Assembly (NCBI RefSeq): GCF_900182645.1
Contig: NZ_FXTA01000007.1
Coordinates: 62,001 to 126,000, forward strand
Reading direction: 5' to 3'
Length of the DNA: 64,000 nucleotides
Source of the DNA: Flavobacterium resistens
Lineage (GTDB): Bacteria > Bacteroidota > Bacteroidia > Flavobacteriales > Flavobacteriaceae
The position numbers and the translations under genes are program-made. The notes under the pieces are model-generated. The model had not been told where the DNA came from. It did not search any database and saw nothing but the letters and a program-made list of their open reading frames with translations. Below, one piece after another: positions 56,065-64,000 of this stretch (position 1 is the stretch's first letter; each line of letters opens with the position of its first letter).

Positions 56065-56077
56065 TGTTTTAACTTCC

Positions 56078-59000
56078 CTAGATAATTTTTATTGTATCTT
56101 TTTGTATCTGATGGGAACTTCTAATATCCTCGTCAACAATAAAAATGGGCAAATAAATAAATATTCCTAATAATGAAAACAGCAGTCCTCCGATTGATCC
56201 AGCAGCAAATGAAAACCAAAAAGATTCGTTCTGTCCTCCCCATACAAAAGGAATTAAACCTGTCACAGTAGATAAAATAGTCAACATTACTGGAATTATT
56301 TTATAATTAAATGCTTTAAAATAGAGCATTGGAACAGCTCTATGTGGATATTGTTTTTTAAAGTTATTATAATCATTAATGATATAAAGAGCCGCATTTA
56401 CACTTATTCCACACAATAAGATAAAGGAAGCATAACCACCTTGATCAAAATTGAAATCAAAAAGATAAAACGTTAGAAAAACACCAATAAAAGAAATTGG
56501 AATCATACTGATTATTGCAAAAGGCTGCTTTAATGATTCAAGCAAAATGGAACATATAAAGTAGATGATTAAGATGACAACTAAAATAAAATAATATTGC
56601 TGTTTGTTTGTTTTATCCCATATATCATTATTTTGTTCAAATACTCTATAACCAATAGGCAATCTAGTTTTCAATTCTTCTATGTTATTTTCTCTAACTT
56701 TTTGAGCCAATGGTTCTGTACCTATAAAATCATAGGCTATAGTTAGGCGGTATTGTTGATTAAATTTTGAAATTGAATTCCCTGTTTTTCTTTTTTCAAT
56801 TTCAGCCATCTGATCCAGTTTGTATTGATTGTTTCCTATGCTGATAGGAACGTGTTTTAAATCCCAGACATTGACTTTTTGGTATTGATCAGACACTAAT
56901 TTTACTTGTTGCAGTTCATTATTACGGACAAACGAAGTTACGCCACCGGCGTGAGTCTGATTTTTTAAATAGGAATAAAGTCCTGTTTGATACACCTCGC
57001 CCATTGCCATTTTTTCGGTATCAAACTCTAAAAAGTATTCATAGGAGTTGGCATTACCCCAGGAATCACCATTGGTAATATCAACATCTGTTATTCTGGA
57101 AGCAGAATTGTGTATCAATTGCGACTTTAAAAGTTCGGCATACGAGTATAGTTTATCATAATTATAGCCTTCTATTACAATTCGATTGTTTTTGTAATCA
57201 GAAACTAAGGCATTCGAAAATCCCTGGCCAACTCCGCTAACGCTCCAATCCAAACCTCCCAAGCTGATAGCTTTTGATTCCAATAAACTCTTTAGTTTAA
57301 ACGGAAATCCACTGAATTCATTTTCTTTTTTAAAATAAATGGAAATAGTTGAGTTTTTATAACTGCCTATGTTTGTCTCAAACATCTCAACTTCGTCAAA
57401 ACTGCTGATGTAATTTTCCATTTTGATGATTACCTCATTCAGTTGTTCAATGGTACAGCCCTCGGGCATACTTCCGCTAACTCTCAATGTAGTTCGTTCC
57501 GGATCTGAATAATGCGAATTCTCGTATACATCTTCTGTAAATAATCTAAGAGAACCACCTATTATTTTTTCTAATATAGGCTTGATTTCATCGTAAAACC
57601 ATTCATTCCCGATGGTTTTATTATAGGTTTCTTCTAAAAAACCATCACCTTTCATTTCTTTTGGAAAAAGATGTAAAGGCAATCCGAAGCTTATTATTAA
57701 GACAACAATAAACAACCATTTAAAAGCCGGTCGTTTAAGAGCCGATATCAATTTATAATAATAGCCCGTAAATTGGACAATCCTTCTTTTTCTTTTTCTT
57801 GAAAATACTTTTCTCTTAGAATTAAATCCTATTTTTTGTAAAAGCGCAGGAACAAAAAACAATGCAATAAATAATGAGACAACTATATTAATGGCAATGA
57901 CCAATGTAAAATCTCTTAAATTAGCCTGCAAAGATTCATCCAGTAAAAAAGTAGATAATAATGCACCTGTAGTAGTCAAAGTCGTCGCTAAAATAGCTAA
58001 AAACACTTTTTTATCCCCTTTGTTTTTAAGGTGATCAATCATAATGATACAATTGTCAATAATGATCCCGAAGGAAATTGTAATTCCGGCAAAGGAATAC
58101 AATTGTAATTCGACTTCAAACAGCTTATAAAAAATTACGGCAATCAAGAGATTGGCTATAATACTTAAAAATAAAATCAATATATGCTTGAAACTTCTAC
58201 TGGTAATTAAAATAAGAAAAAATAGTATCAATAAAGAAAATAGCATTTTTTCCTGAATTTTTTGAAGCTCTTTAGTAATATATTCAGAAGTGTCATTAGT
58301 CAGTTTCAAAGAATATTGCTCATTTATCTCTTTCTTTAAATGCTCTATTTCCTCTTTCACTGTATTGGCCACTTCTATGGTATTTGCTCCGTTTTCGGCA
58401 TATACAACCATATTTATAGAATTTTTCCCGTTTATTCTGAAATAAGACTTCATTGGTGCTTCTTTTAATTGCACTTCAGCAATATTCTTCAGATAAATAA
58501 TTCTATTTCCTATTTTTTTTATCGGGATTTTATCCCAATCAATGTCTTTTTCAAATTTATAATTTAATACCACTGAGATTTGTTCCGTTTCAGCATTATT
58601 TTTTGAAATCAAACTTCCATTTCCCAATTGTTGCGTTTGAAAATATTGACGAATAGCATTCTCTATTTCATTAACGGAGATGGAAAGCTGGATTAGTTTA
58701 TCTGAATCATATTTTATACACCAATCAAAAGGATCCGCTCCATAGACAAATACTTTGTTTACCCCTTTTATGATTGCTAATTTTGGGAGTAGCTGATTTT
58801 CGGCATATTTCTTAATTAAATACGGACTTTCATTAGCATTAATACTGTACGCCAAAACGGGAGAATTATTTTCATTCGCTCCACTAATAGATAATTGAGG
58901 ATAACTTACTCCTTCGGGAAGTTCGGTATAAGTCTGCCGGATTAGATTGGCAATTTCAAATCGGACAGCATCTAAATCTGTATTTTTTTTAAATTTAATA

Positions 59001-59263
59001 TTGATCGATCCATTCTCTTTGTTTGTTGTTGAATTAATCTCTTTGATACCATTGACCGTATTGAAAACACCTTCTAATTTTGAGGTTACTTCCTGTTCAA
59101 TAACCTTTGCCGAAGCATCATGCCAGCTAAAACTTACGCTTACAGAGGGAAGTAATTTGGTTGGATTCAATTGAACGCTTAATAAAGGGATCATGCTTGC
59201 ACCAATGATACACAGGCAGGCGAAACAAGCTAATATGCTAAATGAAGAAAATTTTGATTTCAT
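56078..59263 (-). CDS. RND efflux permease (AcrB/MMPL superfamily), second permease
   Basis: Inner-membrane RND permease of 1061 residues, complete. It has one N-terminal helix, a large periplasmic loop (about 30-330), a membrane cluster, a second loop (about 545-860) and a second membrane cluster. In TM4, GIIIDNCIIMIDH holds the aspartate of the proton relay. The N-terminal periplasmic segment differs from the canonical AcrB pattern and looks divergent. It is the last gene of an operon: RND permease, TolC, signal peptidase and this permease, 11 nt after lepB. Substrate unknown. The presence of two permeases suggests a heteromeric MdtBC-like pump. Confidence 0.88.
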   Translation of the reverse strand: MKSKFSSFSILACFACLCIIGASMIPLLSVQLNPTKLLPSVSVSFSWHDASAKVIEQEVTSKLEGVFNTVNGIKEINSTTNKENGSINIKFKKNTDLDAVRFEIANLIRQTYTELPEGVSYPQLSISGANENNSPVLAYSINANESPYLIKKYAENQLLPKLAIIKGVNKVFVYGADPFDWCIKYDSDKLIQLSISVNEIENAIRQYFQTQQLGNGSLISKNNAETEQISVVLNYKFEKDIDWDKIPIKKIGNRIIYLKNIAEVQLKEAPMKSYFRINGKNSINMVVYAENGANTIEVANTVKEEIEHLKKEINEQYSLKLTNDTSEYITKELQKIQEKMLFSLLILFFLILITSRSFKHILILFLSIIANLLIAVIFYKLFEVELQLYSFAGITISFGIIIDNCIIMIDHLKNKGDKKVFLAILATTLTTTGALLSTFLLDESLQANLRDFTLVIAINIVVSLFIALFFVPALLQKIGFNSKRKVFSRKRKRRIVQFTGYYYKLISALKRPAFKWLFIVVLIISFGLPLHLFPKEMKGDGFLEETYNKTIGNEWFYDEIKPILEKIIGGSLRLFTEDVYENSHYSDPERTTLRVSGSMPEGCTIEQLNEVIIKMENYISSFDEVEMFETNIGSYKNSTISIYFKKENEFSGFPFKLKSLLESKAISLGGLDWSVSGVGQGFSNALVSDYKNNRIVIEGYNYDKLYSYAELLKSQLIHNSASRITDVDITNGDSWGNANSYEYFLEFDTEKMAMGEVYQTGLYSYLKNQTHAGGVTSFVRNNELQQVKLVSDQYQKVNVWDLKHVPISIGNNQYKLDQMAEIEKRKTGNSISKFNQQYRLTIAYDFIGTEPLAQKVRENNIEELKTRLPIGYRVFEQNNDIWDKTNKQQYYFILVVILIIYFICSILLESLKQPFAIISMIPISFIGVFLTFYLFDFNFDQGGYASFILLCGISVNAALYIINDYNNFKKQYPHRAVPMLYFKAFNYKIIPVMLTILSTVTGLIPFVWGGQNESFWFSFAAGSIGGLLFSLLGIFIYLPIFIVDEDIRSSHQIQKDTIKII

Positions 59264-59274
59264 GGAAATTTATC

Positions 59275-60444
59275 TTAAAGCATTTTAAATAACCTATTCC
59301 ATTGAAACTCCTCATTTTTATTAGAAAATAAGATACATTGCACTTTACCTATTATATTCGATTCGGGTAGAAATCCCCATAGTCTGGAATCGTGAGTTCC
59401 TTTTCGATTATCTCCCATCATAAAATAATAATTCTGTTTGAATCTGTAGGTTTTAGCACTTTTGCCATCTATAAAATAAGCTCCATTTTTTTCTGTAATT
59501 TTACTTTTTTCAAACATATTAATCATTTTTTCATACAGCAAATAACTATCTGGATTTAGTTGTACTTTCATCCCTTTTTTGGGAATGACAATAGGTCCCA
59601 TATCGTCTAAAGTCCATTTGCTTGTTGTAGTTTTTAATAGATTCTCTTCCGGGTTGTAAGTATCTATTTTTTTAGAGATAGAATCGATACAATTTCTTTT
59701 TTCGAGAAGTTCAAATTCTTTATTTGAAAAGATTGCATTTACACAATTTGGTTTTCTGTAATCATAATTTACACGCCCCTCTATCGATAAAGAGTCAATA
59801 ATTTTATAGAGATTATTCTTGTCTTTAATTCTGAAATTACAATTATTCTTCACTGTTTCTGGTGAGTTAAATAGCTTGGAGTTCGTGTAAATTTCCCCTT
59901 TTTTTATATTTATAGTATCTCCGGGAAGTCCCACGCATCGCTTCACCACAAAAAAAGTTAAGGAAGTATTTAATGAAAACACAAAAACATCTCCCTGCTT
60001 TATTTTTGAACTACCGCTCCATCTTGTGTAATCCCACCAAGTTTCTTTCCTCCTGGCTCTGGCCTCTTTATTCATGTAAAAAGCTAAATTTACCCAAGGA
60101 ATTTCAAAAGGAGATCTAGGTAATTTTGGTCCATATTTAAGTTTGTTGACTACAATTACATCGCCTGGATAGAGCATGTTTTCCATTGAGGAGCTCGGTA
60201 TTTTATAAATATCGAAAACCAGAAGTTTAATACAAATTGTTGCCGATAAAAGAAATACGAATAAAAATATTCCTTTTGAAATTTTCCTTAGAAATCCATG
60301 ACGAACTAAAGGAATACAAAGTGTAGACACTCGATAGACTAAAGCAAATATTGCAATAGTAATTCCCAACCAAACCATGCCCAGCACTACAAAAAATAGT
60401 GTCAACATTGCAATTAATGAAGCTATTTGTTTTGTTTTAGTCAT
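59275..60444 (-). CDS. lepB: Signal peptidase I (S26 family)
   Basis: Type I signal peptidase of 389 residues. Catalytic S86 in IPSSSMENML and lysine K168 in VVKRCVGLPGDTI, with box-E motif MGDNRKGTHDSRLWG (about 350-365). Two or three N-terminal membrane segments precede the catalytic domain (residues 8-35 and 55-78), which is like Bacteroidota LepB. An insertion of about 130 residues (about 185-330) between boxes is of the kind seen in this phylum. It lies in an efflux operon between TolC and an RND permease (23 and 11 nt gaps), an unusual place for a housekeeping protease; a dedicated role in processing an exported peptide is inference. Confidence 0.92.
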   Translation of the reverse strand: MTKTKQIASLIAMLTLFFVVLGMVWLGITIAIFALVYRVSTLCIPLVRHGFLRKISKGIFLFVFLLSATICIKLLVFDIYKIPSSSMENMLYPGDVIVVNKLKYGPKLPRSPFEIPWVNLAFYMNKEARARRKETWWDYTRWSGSSKIKQGDVFVFSLNTSLTFFVVKRCVGLPGDTINIKKGEIYTNSKLFNSPETVKNNCNFRIKDKNNLYKIIDSLSIEGRVNYDYRKPNCVNAIFSNKEFELLEKRNCIDSISKKIDTYNPEENLLKTTTSKWTLDDMGPIVIPKKGMKVQLNPDSYLLYEKMINMFEKSKITEKNGAYFIDGKSAKTYRFKQNYYFMMGDNRKGTHDSRLWGFLPESNIIGKVQCILFSNKNEEFQWNRLFKML

Positions 60445-60467
60445 TTAAACGTTTTTTCTTTTATCGT

Positions 60468-61982
60468 TTATTTATCCAGTATTTCGTCAAAATTCTCACT
60501 AATAGTACTCTTGTTATGAAAATCATATAGAGTCAATTGCTCAACTTCATAATAAAATCGCCAGTAATTATATAGACTCATGATGTAATTTTCAGAGGCG
60601 TTTTGCCATGCTTTTCTGGCACTCGTTAACCGCAGTAAATCAACACTGCCGGATAGAAATCTTTTCTCGGTTACATCATAAGAAGATTTAGAAATTTCAC
60701 TGGTTCTTAAAGCATTTTCCACCAATTGCTTTTGAAGGTTAAAATCGATAACTTTTAAATTGAGTTGTTGCTTGAGCTTGTCGCCATCCTGCTGGATGGC
60801 AATTTCACTAATTTCATTATTCATTTTGGCAGTTTTTATGTTGCCTTTGCGCTCTCCCCAATCCAATATTGGGATATTCAACTTAATAGCAACCATCTGC
60901 TGTTCTAATAATTGGTTGTATGCTTGGTGAAACGTATTCGCATTTTTGTTTAGACCATAACTACCGGACAAGGACAAATCAAAACGGTTTTCTTTAGTCG
61001 CTTTGTCCAAATCTCTTTGTGCTTCTATTCTTCTTATTTTTAAATTAAAAATTTCAGGATTGTTTGTTTCTGCTAATGCAATAGCTTCTTTAGGGTCAAT
61101 TTGCAAATTTGAAATCAATTCAGGCAATTCAGGTAAAAGATTCAACGCGTTATTATTTCTTAAAAATAACCCTAATTCTGATTCTGCTTTTTCCAGCTCT
61201 CTTTCATTCTGTGTTAAGTTGCTTTCGGAATTATAAATATCCAGTTCCAAATTAAGAATGTCGTCTTTTTCAATGGAACCTAGTTCAAATCTTTTTTTCC
61301 CTATTTTGTACAGTTTTTGAATTGTTTCTACATTTTCATTAGCTAATTCCACTTTTTTATTCGCCAAGGCCCAATTAAAAAAAAAGTTAACTGCTTTTAA
61401 TTTAATATTCTGCAATTCGTACAGATATTCTTTTTTAGCATTTTCAAATTGGAGAGGTGCAATTTTGTTCATCCACTTCAGGCTATTGTATGCCATAATA
61501 GGTTGATACAGACCGATACTAAAGGGTGTGGTGGTAAAATACTTCGAATCCATCACTCCAAAATTTGACAATCTGCTAAAATTGGAATTGACATAAAAGC
61601 TAGCTCCGGTAGCTCTAATATTTTGGGTTAGATTAAGATTTCCATACGAGTTTAGATTTTGTTGCGGACGATAAACATCAATATTCGCATCAGAATCATA
61701 ACGTTTTGTTATGGATTTATTATAGGTTAATGGTTCTAACGCTAATTCCACTTTAGGCAGAACACTCGCCTTAAAAGATCTATACTGCCAATAGCTCGCT
61801 CCATATTGTTGCTTTGCCTTAAAAGCATCCAATGATTTTTTACCTGCGATTGCAATGATATCATCCAGAGTTGCCATTTGTTTGGTGCTTACTGCCTTTT
61901 TCTGTTCTTGAGCGATGATTTCTAAATTGCAAAAGGCCAAGGCAATCAGGCTCATAATTTGTATCCTTTTAATTATTCCCAT
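60468..61982 (-). CDS. TolC-family outer-membrane efflux protein
   Basis: TolC-type channel protein of about 504 residues. I start it at the ATG at 61982 (MGIIKRIQ), which gives a shorter signal peptide; a start at 62009 adds nine residues and is possible. Long helices with coiled-coil character (about 215-290 and 395-470) and strands between them fit two OEP repeats. Motif LDIYNSESNLTQNERELEKAE is typical. It works with the RND permeases next to it; no membrane-fusion adaptor gene is in the window. Gap to the upstream permease gene about 72 nt. Confidence 0.85.
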   Translation of the reverse strand: MGIIKRIQIMSLIALAFCNLEIIAQEQKKAVSTKQMATLDDIIAIAGKKSLDAFKAKQQYGASYWQYRSFKASVLPKVELALEPLTYNKSITKRYDSDANIDVYRPQQNLNSYGNLNLTQNIRATGASFYVNSNFSRLSNFGVMDSKYFTTTPFSIGLYQPIMAYNSLKWMNKIAPLQFENAKKEYLYELQNIKLKAVNFFFNWALANKKVELANENVETIQKLYKIGKKRFELGSIEKDDILNLELDIYNSESNLTQNERELEKAESELGLFLRNNNALNLLPELPELISNLQIDPKEAIALAETNNPEIFNLKIRRIEAQRDLDKATKENRFDLSLSGSYGLNKNANTFHQAYNQLLEQQMVAIKLNIPILDWGERKGNIKTAKMNNEISEIAIQQDGDKLKQQLNLKVIDFNLQKQLVENALRTSEISKSSYDVTEKRFLSGSVDLLRLTSARKAWQNASENYIMSLYNYWRFYYEVEQLTLYDFHNKSTISENFDEILDK

Positions 61983-62054
61983 GAGGTGTATGTCGAAATT
62001 GGTATTCAAGTTTTATTTTTAAAGGCTTTGAACCGGTTTAATAAGTATTGTTTT

Positions 62055-64000
62055 TTACTTTTTTGCCTTAACTTCAAATCTTTTGGCAAAATAATAATAG
62101 CACAAGGGGGTAAAATAAAGGCTAATGATAGTTCCCAGTATCATTCCGCCTGTTAATACCGTTGCCAATGGCGCTTGAAGCTCTGCCCCTAAACCGCCTG
62201 TAAAAAGAAGCGGTATAACTGCCAAAATTGTAGTCAAACTGGTCATCAATATGGGCTTGAGCCTTCGTTGCCCGGCAATCAAAAGTGCTTTAATTAAAGA
62301 ATTCCCTTGACGCTGTAATTGGATAATAGTGTCTATTTTCAATATCGAATCGTTTATTACTATCCCACTCATGACCACAATGCCTATCATGGACATCAAA
62401 TTCAGACTCATTCCAAAAATTTTCAATAATAAAAATGCGCCTGCCAAATCCAACGGAATTTCGATTAGTATAATGAATGGTAGAATGAGCGATTCAAATT
62501 GGGAAGCTAAAATAAAATACAATAGAAGCAGTGAAATCAACAACACCGCCACTAATTCTTTTAATAGCTCTTGATTGTTAAAAATACTCCCGCTAAAAGA
62601 CACTGTATATAATTTGTTTTCCTTGACGACTTGTTTTATTTTATCAATGGTCTGGTCTACGGTTTTTTCATTTGTGTTCAACTCTATTGGGTAATACTCC
62701 CCCTCAATGCCTCCCACAATACTTTTCATGTCTTGGTAATGGATCGTTTTAATAAAATCACTGGCATGAAATACGGCACTATCTTTGGACTGAACCATTG
62801 TCTCCCTTAAAACTTTATCCAATGTTTTTGTTTCTCCTCCCAGTATAACGGGGACAAAATTCTGATTGTCAATCACCGATAAAATCTCTCTCTCATTAAA
62901 AGCGCTTTTTAATGCATCAAATAAGGTATTGGTCGATACTCCATAAGTCATTAACTTTTCTTGGTCAGCCACTAAATCGATATGTTCCTGCCAAGCTATA
63001 GGTTTCAATGTCAAATCAGCAACATTTTGCTGCACTTGATTTAATACCTTTTTCAATTGTGTGTTTTGTGTGCTGCCCAGATTTTCAGTATTTTGCAATT
63101 TGGCTACGAGTGGGGCTTCTTTATCCGAAAAAATGATATTAAAAATATTATCGACTTCACTATATGAAAAAAGAGCTCCTTTATACTTTTTTAGCATAAA
63201 TAAATTAATGTCATATTTAATTTTTTCCAATTTATCGGAAGAATCACAACTTATGTATATAGCGCTTTCCGAAGTCAAAGAAGTCGATTCCTTATCTAAA
63301 ATAAACTGCTGAGAGCCCACCAGTGCAGTATAATTCAATAATTCCTTTTTCAATGGCTGCAATAACTCCAATACTCGTTTTTTATTTTCCTCTACATCAA
63401 TTTGTTTGTTCCAGTCAATTTTCAATACCATTTCAGTTTTAGTCAAATAAGGCATCCGAGTTTTTGGAAGCGTCCTGAACAGAACCACTCCAATGACCAA
63501 TAAAAGAATACAGATTGCCCAACATTTTTTTTGCTCTTTCATTACGAAACGAAAGCCTTTTTCATATAATTCAGCATAATCCAAAGTATTCGTTCTTTCA
63601 AGGAAACGATCTATTTTGTTTTTTTTACCTGACTCTTTCAAATGAAACAATCGATATAATAAAGGTACCAAACACACTGAGACAATTAAAGAAACAAACA
63701 ATCCTATGGTGATTGCCATCGCCTGATCATAAAACAAAGCTCCAGAAATACCACTTAAAAAAGAAAGAGGCAAAAAAACAGAGCAGGTCGTCAAAACCGA
63801 AGAAAATAAAGGCTTAATAATTTCATTGGTTCCCAAAATACAGGCTTCAGTTAACGCATATTTTTGCTCCCTGTATTGTATTATGTTTTCAATTACAATA
63901 ATAGAATTATCAATCATTAAACCAATTCCTAAAATTAAACCTGATAAGGAAATGACATTAATGGAAATATTGAAAACATAAAAAAAAACCAAACTGACTG
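62055..64000 (-). CDS. RND efflux permease, 5'-truncated by the window edge
   Basis: C-terminal 648 or so residues of a RND permease; the gene runs open through the window end at 64000, so the N-terminus lies outside. Visible features: TM4 with SGLILGIGLMIDNSIIVIENI (aspartate of the proton relay), a periplasmic loop, and second membrane cluster with SQFESLILPFIILIEIPLDLAG and later SGIVINDSILKIDT. It belongs to the CzcA/AcrB class and is the first visible gene of the efflux operon. Its partner permease is encoded at 56078-59263. Confidence 0.9.
   Translation of the reverse strand, partial: VSLVFFYVFNISINVISLSGLILGIGLMIDNSIIVIENIIQYREQKYALTEACILGTNEIIKPLFSSVLTTCSVFLPLSFLSGISGALFYDQAMAITIGLFVSLIVSVCLVPLLYRLFHLKESGKKNKIDRFLERTNTLDYAELYEKGFRFVMKEQKKCWAICILLLVIGVVLFRTLPKTRMPYLTKTEMVLKIDWNKQIDVEENKKRVLELLQPLKKELLNYTALVGSQQFILDKESTSLTSESAIYISCDSSDKLEKIKYDINLFMLKKYKGALFSYSEVDNIFNIIFSDKEAPLVAKLQNTENLGSTQNTQLKKVLNQVQQNVADLTLKPIAWQEHIDLVADQEKLMTYGVSTNTLFDALKSAFNEREILSVIDNQNFVPVILGGETKTLDKVLRETMVQSKDSAVFHASDFIKTIHYQDMKSIVGGIEGEYYPIELNTNEKTVDQTIDKIKQVVKENKLYTVSFSGSIFNNQELLKELVAVLLISLLLLYFILASQFESLILPFIILIEIPLDLAGAFLLLKIFGMSLNLMSMIGIVVMSGIVINDSILKIDTIIQLQRQGNSLIKALLIAGQRRLKPILMTSLTTILAVIPLLFTGGLGAELQAPLATVLTGGMILGTIISLYFTPLCYYYFAKRFEVKAKK

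Noticed and set aside
62031..62038. AACCGGTT palindrome before the TolC-family gene
   Set aside because: Lacks the CA...TG flanks of the other copies and is in an operon interior without promoter boxes.
1..64000. CRISPR arrays, tRNA and rRNA genes, riboswitches
   Set aside because: No regularly spaced repeats, cloverleaf-like gene or rRNA stretch was seen in the gaps between genes; a covariance-model search could still find a small RNA.

Overview
The window looks like chromosomal DNA of a Bacteroidota bacterium, most likely Flavobacterium or a close relative. The DNA is AT-rich, genes lack obvious Shine-Dalgarno sequences, two promoters match the Bacteroidota -33 TTG / -7 TAnnTTTG pattern, and there are a SusC/SusD pair, a hybrid two-component regulator and many family-typical glycoside hydrolases. 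The species call is inference from gene content only.

Region 1 (1-21142) is a plant hemicellulose utilisation locus. A seven-gene minus-strand operon (14442 down to 2632) encodes GH97, two GH43, GH8, GH9, a CE1 esterase and a FecA-like TonB receptor. A second GH9 gene converges on it from the left. A YyaL-like thioredoxin-domain gene, a GPH-type sugar symporter and a GH3 enzyme follow. Region 2 (21449-37185) holds two PAP2/vanadium-haloperoxidase-type proteins with complete active-site motifs, two large FG-GAP/VCBS proteins with ASPIC/UnbV ends, a DoxX-like membrane protein, an outer-membrane barrel, a small unknown protein and the SusC/SusD pair. Region 3 (37748-53479) has a five-module hybrid two-component sensor/regulator, then a four-gene operon (GH43, a triple esterase CE6-CE1-CE1, GH95, GH3) and a lone GH43 without a signal peptide. 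Region 4 (53480-64000) is unrelated: an internally deleted IS3 element, an OmpA-family lipoprotein-like gene, a small MITE-like inverted-repeat element, and an export operon of two RND permeases, TolC and signal peptidase I.

The enzymes suggest decorated glucuronoarabinoxylan as the substrate. Esterases remove acetyl and feruloyl groups, GH43 enzymes remove arabinose and xylose, GH95 and GH97 remove L-galactose/fucose and D-galactose caps, GH8 trims xylo-oligosaccharides from the reducing end, GH3 enzymes finish, and the GPH symporter with the apparently cytoplasmic GH43 could handle small oligosaccharides inside the cell. No endo-xylanase of GH10, GH11, GH5 or GH30 type is visible, so an endo-acting partner may lie outside the window.

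The strongest unannotated signal is a perfect 12-bp palindrome, ACAACCGGTTGT, repeated (once with one outer mismatch) upstream of three of the hydrolase transcription units. In two of them it overlaps the -33 box of near-identical promoters. It has the form of a LacI-type operator, but no LacI-family gene is in the window. A fourth core copy lies inside the hybrid sensor gene. The GH97 operon also has a leader of about 340 nt with a possible 19-codon ORF and a terminator-like hairpin.
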